Shown: positions 46,001-54,155 of the stretch, piece by piece
Layout: every line of letters starts with the position of its first letter
Numbering within the stretch: the stretch's first letter is position 1
Assembly: GCA_014332815.1 (NCBI GenBank)
Contig: JACSZT010000009.1
Coordinates: 1-54,155 of the forward strand
From: Weissella confusa
Lineage (GTDB): Bacteria > Bacillota > Bacilli > Lactobacillales > Lactobacillaceae
Direction of reading: 5' to 3'
DNA: 54,155 bases
Program-made: the position numbers and the translations under genes
Notes under the pieces: model-generated
Told to the model about the DNA's origin: nothing
The model's database searches: none
Seen by the model: the letters and a program-made list of their open reading frames with translations, nothing else

Positions 46001-49000
46001 CCGCGACAGTCGCCGTGACGAGTGACTCGCCAATCAGTGCAGGTTCAACGGTTCTTTCAGCCGCTGGATCGACTGGGTCAGCAATTTCGTTTGCATCAAA
46101 TGCGTCTTATGCGACGTTGGATTCACAATTGGCGCCAATTAGTGGCGGTGCTGCACTGGATGCCATTACTGGTGTCACGAGTGGTGCGATGTCCTTCAAG
46201 GTGAATGACACGACGTTGCCAGTATCTGGATACACATATCGCGTCGGAGTTGGCTATGATACGTCAAATATCACGTGGTACGCGACGTTGTCAGAGGCCC
46301 TATCTGCGAATGCAATTTTTGACAACACTGATGCGAAAACAGGGTACACCTACACGATTATCGGACCAACTGGTAGTTCTTATGCTAATTTGACGGCTGC
46401 TTTGGCTTCTAATGCCTTGTATGACAACACGACAAACGGATCCGCTACGACTGATTCATCAGCCCAAGCCTTCCGCGTGCTTTATAAGGCGAATGTGCAA
46501 TCGGCCCAAATTACGGTCCAAGAAGGCTCCGATACTGCTATTTCAGATACGGACAATGTTTACGATGCAGATCACACATCAACGGTTACCTACGTTTATC
46601 GTGCAAACCACCAAGAAGCCACATTGGCGGTGGATAGTGCATCCCCAACCGCTGCAAACTCAGCAATTGCATCAGCAAGTGGTGTAACAAGTGGCAGCAT
46701 TTCGTTTAACGTAACGGACGCGCAACTCAACGCAACGGCGGCAACGGTTGATGCACAACGTCAATTGTTTGAGGTTGTATATTCGCCAGACTCAGCAACC
46801 GTGACGTATCACTATGTTGATGAAAATGGGACAAAACTTATCGAACCAGTCAGCTCATCAGGTGTGGTTGGGGCGAAGATTGATGATCGTTCGATGGTCA
46901 TCCCCGGTTACACCCTAATCGGACCTGTTTTGAGTTATTCAGCGGTGAGTGAATCGGCAAATGGTCCGGCAAGTAGTGCGATTTCATTTAGTACGACTGA
47001 TTCACAATTGACGCGTCAAGGGTATACGTACGTTGTGCGCGTGTTTGATGCACTAGGCAGTCTGCTTGGATCATACACGACATTGACGTCAGCATTGGCT
47101 GCGCAAAAGTATGACAATACGTCTTATACGTATACGGTGACCTATCCAGGTGATAGCGTTTCGTATGCAACTTTGTCAGCTGCGTTGGCGACACATGGTA
47201 AGTATGATGACACGGCAAATAGTGGTTCAACGGATGCAAGTGGGCAAGTGTTCACAGTCAATTACAAGACCAACCAGTATGCTGACTTGCGGACGAGTGC
47301 GATGGACACGTCGAGTCACTCAGCAACACAAAATGGTTCGGGGGCGGATACTTCGGCCCAAGTATTCACGGTAAGTTATGTACCGCAATATCAGGCAGCT
47401 CAAATTCGCTATGCAGATGGTGGACCAATTAGTGCTGGTTCAGTATTGGCATCGGCTGCTGGTACGACGAATGGGACGATTAGTTTTGCAGTGACCGATA
47501 ATAATTTGGCACGTGTGGGGTTGGTCGTGGATGCTAATTCACCAATTAGAGCGGCATCCGTGTTGGCAACGTCAGCGGGGTATACGGACGCCACGTTGGC
47601 TCTGCCATACACGGATGCATCGTTGTCTGCCCAATGCTATTCGTATGTAGTTAACGGACCAAATGGTTCGCAATACACCACCTTGTCGGCTGCTTTATCA
47701 GCTAATGCCATTTATGAATTTACGACAACAGATGCAACAATTGCGGCCAAATCAGGTTATCGTTATGTTATTTACGGACCGGACAATAAGTCATACAGCA
47801 CCTTGAGTGAGGCGCAAGCAGCTTACAAGTTCGATAGCACGACAAATACGACGTCTTCTGATGCTGCGCCACAAACTTTCTGGTTGCAGTACTATCCAGC
47901 GGCACAACTAACAAGTAACGTCTGGGATGCGACGTCAAATGCAATTGGGGCATCAGACGGAACACCGCAGAATTGGACGGTTAGTTATGTGGCACAACCA
48001 CAACAAGCTAATTTGAATGTTCAAACGTTCTCGTATGTAAATGGTGCTTACTCTGCGTTTCCTGATACGCCTGTATATGCGTCAGCGGTTGGTACGACTG
48101 GCGGTGCCATTTCTAATACAGCACTCTGGAATGGGACATCGACGATTGCCTCATATACAACGAAGCAACAAGATATGCCACTGGGAAACTCAGGTAGTCT
48201 GGCGACAAGTATTACTGATGCTAGTTTGGCACGTTCAGGTTACAGTTATGCCGTTATAGCGCCAAATAGTTCAAGTTATCCGACAATGGCAGCGGCGTTC
48301 TCGGCGACAACAGTTGGAGATAAGGTTGGTATTACAACACTGTCATCTGATGCTTCAACGGCTGATTATACGTATGCTGCACCGACAATTAAGGGATATA
48401 CAGTTTCGAAGGCAACTAATTCGGTGAAGGTTTCTCAAACCGCGTCAAAGAACACGATTACCATCACTTATAACGATAAGCCAACCCAACAGTCGATTAT
48501 TCAAACGAAGGCTGTTGTGGCAGTTGCTAATCCTGGTGCGCTTTCAATCGCCGTGAATGCAACAAATGGTGGGCTGACAAAAAATGACAATTTTGCTTCC
48601 ATTGACACAGCTACGGGTACGCTTGCATCAGGTGTGACAACAGTTAATTACGTGGATCAAAATAATAACGCAATCGCCTCAATGCCGGCGACGACATTTA
48701 GAGCGAATGGAAATTTGATTGCAATGAATAAGTCGAACACCACTGATCAAAAGCTTTTTACCAACGGCATTAATATGACCACTTGGAACTCGGTTGTGAA
48801 ATACACAATCACGTGGAATCCGACCGGTAATAATGGGCAACCATCTATTTCAGGGCAACTTTCATCTACAAATAATGCTGGTTCGTGGAGTTTTGATACT
48901 GCATCGGATTGGGTAGGGCTAGTTCTCACACCGACTGATCCTAGCACAATGGCCAGTGATTATAAGTTTGACACATATGGTGGTGGTGGACTTGGAATTC

Positions 49001-49698
49001 AAGGGTTTAGCAATGCCGTTGCTTTGGGTTTGGACTTTTATGGTTCTAATTCTGGTGATCCGGCAGCTGGACCATTTGGATCTCTGCGTCGAACTGATGC
49101 TAGTTGGTCAGCAGAGGCATCAAGCGTCACCGACCCAGCTGGTCAAACGTATGCAAAGTTGACGGCCAATGTTAATAACACTAGTGGTTATTACTACCTA
49201 AATCGTCAGTTTGATACAAGTAAGTCGTTTACGATTACCGGTTATTTTAAGGCGTCTACTTCGACGTCTACTCAAAATCTACAACCAGATGGTAAGTGGT
49301 CAGTTGCCACGGTTGAACCTGAAATTTGGTATGAAATAGGTCATGAAATTCATGAGGTATTAGCCGCGCCTGTCGTATCAACGACCACGATTGATCAGGT
49401 GACGGATGTTAATGCGAACCGAACAGTTAATTGGGCTGCATCTGACGTGAAAACGCACGGTGAATACGCCGGCGCAGGTAAGTATGATTCAACAACCAAT
49501 TGGCTAGTAACCGTAAACGTCTATCTGACCTGGTATTCTGGCACTGGAAAGGGAGAATATTGCAAATTTGTGATGTTGTCTTGCTTAGAAAGTATTGTTT
49601 GGGGAATAACAATGGTAAAAACAAAAGATAGGAAGAAAATGTACAAAAGTGGCAAATTTTGGGTTGCCGCTGGGCTAACCGCAGCCACAGTAGGTGGT
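37027..49698 (+). CDS. Giant LPYTG adhesin 1: lectin, beta modules and Ala-rich repeats; frameshifted
   Basis: Start ATG 49612 after TTTGGGGAA; 62 full units 49303-49500 down to 37225-37422; stop TAG 37151-37153. The sum is 12490 nt, one base over a multiple of three; about 4162 residues if corrected. Order: KxYKxGKxW signal (MYKSGKFWVAAGLTAA), L-type-lectin-like domain (GGGGLGIQGFSNAVALGLD), a long array of modules with GYTYTVTGPDGSVYSNLSAA, then alanine-rich helical repeats (PVSNE ... DALTADI), the sorting signal GVLPYTGYHDDW, helix LGIFMFSANLLFVA and KRRKKDE tail. One extra T in the run at 39984-39987 shifts the frame (true DAFKNLQDL). Sortase-anchored fibrous adhesin by inference. The 3272-codon frame 39994-49812 in the window is a block-reversed chimera. 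Confidence 0.87.
37163..37201 (+). terminator. Terminator of giant adhesin 1
   Basis: AAAGAGGCTTTGAGAC / GTCTCAAAGCCTCTTTT hairpin, 9 nt after the stop at 37151-37153. Could work in both directions. Confidence 0.92.
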
Positions 49699-51480
49699 GT
49701 GGCCATTTGGTCAGTTGCTGTGCTGGTATTTGTTGGCTTAGTTTACCTTGGTATGCGTTGGGCAAAGCAGCCACAAGCTGCTGAAGTCAACGACGATATT
49801 GAAGAGAAGTAAATAGATGACAAAGCATGCTGATGACAGCATGCTTTTTTTGCCCGGTTGGTGAATTTAAGACAAAAATCATTCTAAAAATGCCCAACCG
49901 CAGCACCGGCTAAGCAAACGCCAGCCGCAGCTAATGCAACGTTGCACCACGGCGCAGCGAGTGATCCATTACATGGACCGCTTGAAGTCGATATGCCGGT
50001 GAAGTCAAAGACGACGGCGAAGGCACCAGCTAAGGACGCTAAACATGAGAATGCCTTCCTAAAGCGTGCAGCCGGCTTGAGTACCCAAGCTGTTGCGACT
50101 GGTGAATTGACTGTCCAAACAACGCCGGCACCAGCACCAAACAATGGTGGGGGAACCACACCAACGCCTGTGCCAAGTACACCAGTGACACCAGCAACTG
50201 TGACGCCGACGGCAACGCCTGTGACGCCAGCAGTGTCGAGGGCGGTTGTGGCATCAACGCCAGCAACGACAACTGCAGCCCCTCAAACGGCTAATACTAC
50301 CAAGTTGGCAGCTGAGAAGATTAACCCAACCGATTTGTACACCGCAGGTAATGGACAACCGGTGACGGTATCGATTAGTCAAAACGGGTCGGATTATACG
50401 ACCTTTAATGGTGGTGAGCTGGCAGCTGGTCAATATAGTGTGAAGGTTAGCCAACCTGCAAATGTTGACAAGGGCGTGTTTGGTGGCGACTTGTCAGGCG
50501 ATTTGGACAAGATAATTGGGGCGACATCATGGCGTGTCGATTATGATCAAAACGATACGGACTGGAGCGATGCGGCAAATTACAGCACTCGCCCATTGTC
50601 ATTGAAGGGACCAAATGGTGAGACGGCAACTCGTATCGAGGTTTCAAGTGTGCCGTTAGCGTTTAAAGCAAATAATTTGGCGGTTGTAGGCATGGCTAGC
50701 GAGATGCAACTTGAAGGAGATTTTGCTAAGCCAGTGACCTTGACACATAAGGATGGTAGCAAGGCTGTGCCAACTATCACGCTTGGAAAAGATGATGCGA
50801 CCCGTTTGAATCAATTGATTTTGGCAGGCAAGTCGACGGATAGCGTTGTTGGTGGGGATACCATTATTTACAACCCAGAACGTGTTGCTGGTGTAACGTT
50901 GAATCCAAATGGCGATGGGGCGTCAATTGTTTCAACTGGCAATCAACAAACGCACCTTTACTTCCAAGGTGAAAAGCCTTCAGTGGTAAAGGGTGCGTTG
51001 CAAGGAATCACGACGGTAACTGGGGCTGCCAGTTTGTTGGGTGGGTCTCGTGACGCATTGGCTGTCTACGCAGAGGACACGCCCGCAATGTTAGCGACTG
51101 TAATCGTACCCTTTGCCGGTCTACTTACATTACCGACAGCACAAAGCGTTTCGGCGGCAGATTATGGGGTGAAAATCTCTAACGGAACGCAGGTGCTATC
51201 AAACATTGATGGCACGGTGACCTTTGCAGGGGGAACTGTTAAGCAAACGAAAACAGCCGATGGCCAGGTGAATTTGTATTTCACAGATCACTTCCGGTCT
51301 GTGGTGGTCGTCTTTTTGTATACTTTCGACTATTCCGTGAATTGTGTGAACGTTTTATGAATTTAAGGGTTGTCACGTGAAATACAGAGCAAATGGCATT
51401 ATTCTATTGTTACAAATTAGTTACGGATACTTTTAGAAGAGGTGGGGACAATGGAAAAAGTGACTAGGTTATTTAGAGGG
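49699..51480 (+). CDS. Surface protein with Thr/Pro stalk and C-terminal membrane anchor
   Basis: Start ATG 51451 after GAGGTGGGGA; seven units 51085-51282 down to 49897-50094; stop TAA 49810-49812; 1530 nt, 509 residues. Signal peptide (ATVIVPFAGLLTLPTAQSVSA), beta-rich extracellular part (LSNIDGTVTFAGG; VTVSISQNGSDYTTFNGG), then a stalk of TPxPVTP type repeats, KAPAKDAKH, and one helix SVAVLVFVGLVYLGM with an acidic tail. No LPxTG. Family not recognised; possibly part of the WxL-type surface system. Position in the window 49942-51360 is open but in reverse order. Confidence 0.8.
49822..49851 (+). terminator. Terminator of the anchored surface protein
   Basis: AAAGCATGCTG / CAGCATGCTTTTTTT hairpin, 9 nt after the stop at 49810-49812. 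Confidence 0.92.
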
Positions 51481-51678
51481 TTGAACCAAGTATTGGCTTT
51501 GTGGGCTTGTACGAGTTGATGATTGCGTTTGCGATTATTGCCTTGGTTTGGTACTTCTTGGTACACAGGCGCCACGTTAAACGATAAATACTATTAAAAC
51601 ATTAGCGAAAACTTGAAAAATCTGCTACATTAGATACAGATAAGATTCGAGTTTATAACGACAAAAAAGACGACCACT
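51283..51678 (+). terminator. MFS-gene terminator split by a seam; perfect once restored
   Basis: Left arm AAAAAAGACGACCAC ends at 51677; the next natural base is the complement of 51480 (C), then ACAG from 51283. This pairs without mismatch to CTGTGGTGGTCGTCTTTTT at about 51300-51318. If base 51678 (T) is used instead, a mismatch appears, so this hairpin independently supports the unflipped-base rule. Confidence 0.92.
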
Positions 51679-52866
51679 TATTGAGCCATGTCACAAACGT
51701 TTGGGTATTCGTATTAGCTGCGATTTTCATCGGTGTTGGGTTCGGGAACTTCCAATCTGCTGCCCAAGCAACGATTGCAAAAATTGTGCCACCTGAGCGC
51801 ATGTCATATGCCACATCAACGTACTTCATCTTCTTTGATTTGGCATTTGGTGTCGGACCATACTTGCTTGGTTTGATGACGTATTCAGCCATCCAAAGTT
51901 ACTTGAGCTTCTTTATGAAGGCGCAACACATGGCCTCAGTGACCGAGTACTTCTTCTTGATTTATGCGGCAGTAATCTTCATTAGTCGCCCATTTACGGG
52001 GCGTTTGGCTGATGAAAAGAACGAAAACTACATCATTTATCCAGGTTTGATTTTGCTTGCCATTGGGTTTGTGAGCTATGGTTTCTTGTTTAACATTGAA
52101 ACCGTGATTGCTGTGTTGGCCTTTTTAGCAACCATTTTGATTCACAAAGAAGCCGTTGATATTAAGGCACATACAGTTAAAAAGGTTGAAACAGCTGATA
52201 AACCAACTGGTCTTAAGAAGTTTTTGGAGCCTAAGGCGGTGCCGTTGGCAATTGCACTGTTTATTGCCACGCCAACGTCAATGATTTCATTATTGGTACT
52301 ACGTTTTGTCCAAGGAATGATGATTGGGCTAATCGGAACGGTTACAAATACGGCAGTCGTGTTTGTTGTACCGGAAGAGCGTCGCAGTGAAGGAATTTCA
52401 TATTTCTCATTGAGTACAGTTATCGCCACTGCAATGGGGCCATTCTTAGGATTGGCCTTGAGCAAGATTCTTGTTGCCGTCGGTCCATATGCGGTAGATG
52501 TTCTTCATCTATCAACAGCAAGCAGTGGGTTGCTAGTTGGTATCGTGGTTATTGGCTCACTTGTCATGCGTATGATGTCAGGTGCGGTGCTAGCACGCTT
52601 TTCAACCAAGACGATGATGATGGTCGGTGCCTTTGTATTGATTCCTAGTATGCTGGCTTATCATGTTTCCTAAAAATAAGCGTAAAGTAGATAAGTCGTC
52701 TTTCTAAGGCGACGCTTTTTGTTAATCACAACAAAAAGGGCACTTATTTGTTTAATTTTGAAAGTAGAGGTTTTTATGAATTCCGGAAAAACCAAGATCT
52801 TTAACCAGTCATTTCTTGAAATTGCGCTGATTAACTTCCTAGTTTTGATGACGTTTTACAGTTTGA
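51481..52866 (+). CDS. Major facilitator superfamily transporter
   Basis: Start ATG 52776 after GTAGAGG; units 52471-52668, 52273-52470, 52075-52272, 51877-52074 and 51679-51876; stop TAA 51585-51587; 1188 nt, 395 residues. About twelve membrane helices; visible parts FLEIALINFLVLMTFYSL, SGLLVGIVVIGSLVMR, FVQGMMIGLIGTVTNTA, VPEERRSEGISYF, SRPFTGRLADEKNE, and a final helix FAIIALVWYFLVHRR. Length and pattern fit drug or sugar efflux (DHA1-like) carriers; substrate unknown. Transcribed away from the NTF2-like gene, with a perfect terminator. Confidence 0.9.
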
Positions 52867-53460
52867 TGAAGCAACATCAGAGACAATGGCGTCTGGCGCA
52901 AATAGGGAGACATAGCTCCCGTCCAAATCATTCAGATAACTGATGACTTGGTACATAGGTGTAGATGCTGACATGAAGGTGCTTCTTTCTAATTAGACTG
53001 TAAATTCATTATCTGCTTATAAAATGTGGGCGTCAAACGGAATGACCACTAAAATTTGCCACTAAGTAGTGGCCAATTCGATGGTTGCATCAACGTTGCC
53101 GTCGGATGCAAAACTGTCGGAAAAATCACCGTGGAAGGTGACATGAGCTAGGACTTCGTCGTTTAAAGGTTCGACGGAGTGAATACTCGTTTGGACATTA
53201 TGCGCAAAGAAGTATTGCTTAAAATAGCTTTGAATGTCAGGCAACCCGACACTGATTTGCTGGATCCTTCTTGAATGCGTCGTACTTCACGCGGTTCTTT
53301 TGCTTGTTTGGGTAATCAACACCCCACAACTTTACGATGTCGAGGATGTCTGTCAAATTATACGTGGCCATGTGTTTGCTCACTCTCTATTCATTAGTAA
53401 CCTAAGCATACCACATTAGGCAGCGTCTAGTTTGATAATCATCTTATGAATCTTGTGACT
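52867..53460 (-). CDS. NTF2-like/SnoaL-like small protein
   Basis: Read on the minus strand, opposite to most genes. Start ATG 52974-52972, on through 52867, unit 53262-53065, then 53460 to stop 53418-53416; 351 nt, 116 residues. Pieces STPMYQVISYLNDLDG, LPDIQSYFKQYFFAHN and HVTFHGDFSDSF resemble the cone-fold NTF2 superfamily used for small-ligand binding or isomerases. Function unknown. Has its own promoter and diverges from the MFS gene. Confidence 0.7.
53008..53036 (-). promoter_or_regulatory. Promoter of the NTF2-like gene
   Basis: On the minus strand TTGACG (53036-53031), 17-nt spacer, GATAAT (53013-53008), 34 nt before the ATG, inside one unit. Confidence 0.85.
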
Positions 53461-53856
53461 AAGCTTCTTGGCGAGCACTGTGCTTAATCACCCAAACTAA
53501 GAAAAGGGGTTGTTCGAATAGCCAAACGATGTGACGAGCTGAGTAAGTGGTCGTTTGACCAGTTACTGGGTTTGGCTTAACCGGTGCGGCTAGTTCTGGC
53601 GTGACAGCTGCCAAAGTATCAGCCTCAGTATCGAATGTTTCCTCAATCTTCTTGCGGTTGACGGAGACCGGTGCTGATTCATTCACGCACTCATCAAAGG
53701 AATTGCGTATTATCGATTAAACAAAATAGGATGGTACCTTGATTTTTTCAAGATACCATCCTATTTTTTAGTGCCAGTTATTAATGATTGCTTCGGCGTT
53801 TTCTTCAGTATCGGCAACTTCAGAACGTGTCTTTTCAGCCTTCAACAAAGGTAGCT
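53263..53856 (-). CDS. Hypothetical protein, 131 residues
   Basis: Minus strand. Start ATG 53371-53369 (45 nt after the NTF2-like stop), to 53263, unit 53658-53461, then 53856 to stop 53770-53768; 396 nt. Contains [19 protein letters not shown] near the start, a mid-part with [20 protein letters not shown] and an acidic end [12 protein letters not shown]. Not recognised. Naive joining at 53856/53461 gives an in-frame TAG; the unflipped-base rule gives TTG, which supports the rule on this strand too. Converges with pepQ on a shared terminator. Confidence 0.7.
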
Positions 53857-54155
53857 GTGATATTATTACAAAGGCTGGCTACGGCGAGTACTTCGTGCAC
53901 CGTCTTGGTCACGGTATCGGCTCATCAGTCCACGAATCAATTCAAATTGCTACAGGTAATGATTTGATTTTGCAACCAGGTATGGCGTTCTCAATTGAGC
54001 CAGGTATTTACATTCCTGGTGACTTGGGTATTCGTATTGAAGACTCAGTTGTCGTGAAGGCTGGCGATTTGGCGTTGTTCGACTTGGGAACGATTTACGA
54101 CGGTTACGTTTCAGACGCCACCCGTACAGTTGCCTACAAGTCAGTTTCAGATCAC
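53659..54155 (+). CDS. pepQ: Xaa-Pro dipeptidase, C-terminal part
   Basis: Metallopeptidase that splits X-Pro dipeptides. Visible in natural order: 54055-54155, a gap of 96 nt lying beyond the window, unit 53857-54054, then 53659 to stop TAA 53718-53720. Metal ligands are seen in [18 protein letters not shown] (two Asp), HRLGHGIG (His), EPGIYIP and IRIEDS (Glu). The missing 32 codons equal exactly the part of the last 197-nt unit that is cut off, so the lattice continues past the right edge. The N-terminal domain is outside. Confidence 0.92.
53723..53769. terminator. Bidirectional terminator between pepQ and the minus-strand gene
   Basis: AAAATAGGATGGTACCTTGA / TCAAGATACCATCCTATTTT long hairpin with A and T runs at both ends, between two converging stop codons. 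Confidence 0.92.

Larger units (their letters stand above)
1..54155. other. 198-nt lattice of in-place 197-bp inversions covering the whole window
   Basis: Units start at 1, 199, 397 and so on. In each, 197 nt are reverse-complemented and the last base (198, 396, ... 54054) is not. Seen directly: GlyS, GlyQ, HisS, AspS, Era, PhoH, YbeY, RecO, CoaBC, MvaS, PnuC and RpsU occur as about 66-codon pieces in reverse order, joined at multiples of 198. Applying the rule joins every checked seam in frame. Examples: VRPIRW in GlyS (5346 to 4951), WLDG in GlyQ (6336 to 5941), DAPSIL in HisS (18018 to 17623). It also rebuilds perfect terminator stems (51677 to 51283) and a split ATG (13858-13859 plus the complement of 13662). 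No inverted repeats flank the seams, so a recombinase is not suggested. It could be a chunk-wise reverse-complement error or a deliberate construct. Confidence 0.97.

Noticed and set aside
52683..52720. Hairpin GTCGTCTT / AAGGCGAC with T run before the MFS gene as that gene's terminator
   Set aside because: In natural order it lies upstream of the MFS start and no gene reads into it on this strand; the MFS terminator is the split hairpin at 51663-51677 and 51283-51319. Its role is unclear.
1..54155. Programmed DNA rearrangement or a shufflon-like invertible array
   Set aside because: No recombinase gene, no inverted repeats at seams, constant 198-nt spacing without drift, and it cuts every essential gene including aminoacyl-tRNA synthetases and rpsU.
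1..54155. Amplification chimeras from single-cell DNA
   Set aside because: Such chimeras have irregular lengths and lose or duplicate sequence; here spacing is exact and no base is lost.

Overview
KEY POINT. This window is not a natural reading of a chromosome. From base 1 to the end it is a lattice of 198-nt units. In each unit the first 197 nt are flipped (reverse-complemented in place) and the 198th base is left alone. Gene pieces therefore read on the + strand but in reverse order, C-terminal piece first, with every joint at a multiple of 198. Because 198 is a multiple of three, chimeric reading frames stay open for thousands of codons and look like giant genes. Reading rule: go from high to low coordinates unit by unit. 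Unit k gives its first 197 nt, then the complement of base 198(k-1), then unit k-1 follows. This restores whole housekeeping genes, removes stop codons that otherwise fall exactly on joints, and rebuilds terminator stems across joints. Gene coordinates below are outer limits in the window and the strand is as read in the window; after undoing the lattice each gene lies on the opposite strand, in the same place. I judge it a data-processing or construction artefact rather than biology, because essential genes are all cut.  ORGANISM. The restored genes look like a lactic acid bacterium, most likely Weissella or a close relative (inference): TTG-rich leucine usage, KxYKxGKxW-type signal peptides, WxL proteins, LPxTG-type adhesins, T-box leaders on glyQS and hisS, and the order phoH-ybeY-dgkA-era-recO-glyQ-glyS.  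LAYOUT IN NATURAL ORDER (right to left). 54155-53659: end of pepQ, then two small genes on the other strand. 52866-51481: MFS transporter. 51480-49699: surface protein with a C-terminal membrane anchor. 49698-37027: giant LPYTG adhesin of about 4160 codons with one frameshift. 36948-36466: tRNA-Ser and three tRNA-Glu genes on the opposite strand. 36432-34849: Mga-type regulator. 34848-31285: operon of two WxL proteins and a WxL-interacting protein. 31482-23563: second giant adhesin, about 2566 codons, also frameshifted. 23562-18415: coaBC, mvaS, a small gene, nucleoside deoxyribosyltransferase, amidase, a small gene and the hisS leader. 18612-15247: hisS-aspS. 15246-13663: surface protein with a stop at codon 2. 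13860-12673: YitT-like membrane protein. 12672-7921: rpsU, yqeY, phoH, ybeY, dgkA, era, recO. 8118-3367: small acidic repeat protein, pnuC, glyQ, glyS. 3564-2575: PAP2-like protein. 2376-1: start of a third adhesin, which continues beyond the left edge.  FUNCTION. The right two thirds is a cell-surface region: adhesins, WxL proteins and a probable regulator. The left third is core translation, cofactor, isoprenoid and repair genes. I found no CRISPR array, phage or insertion sequence.
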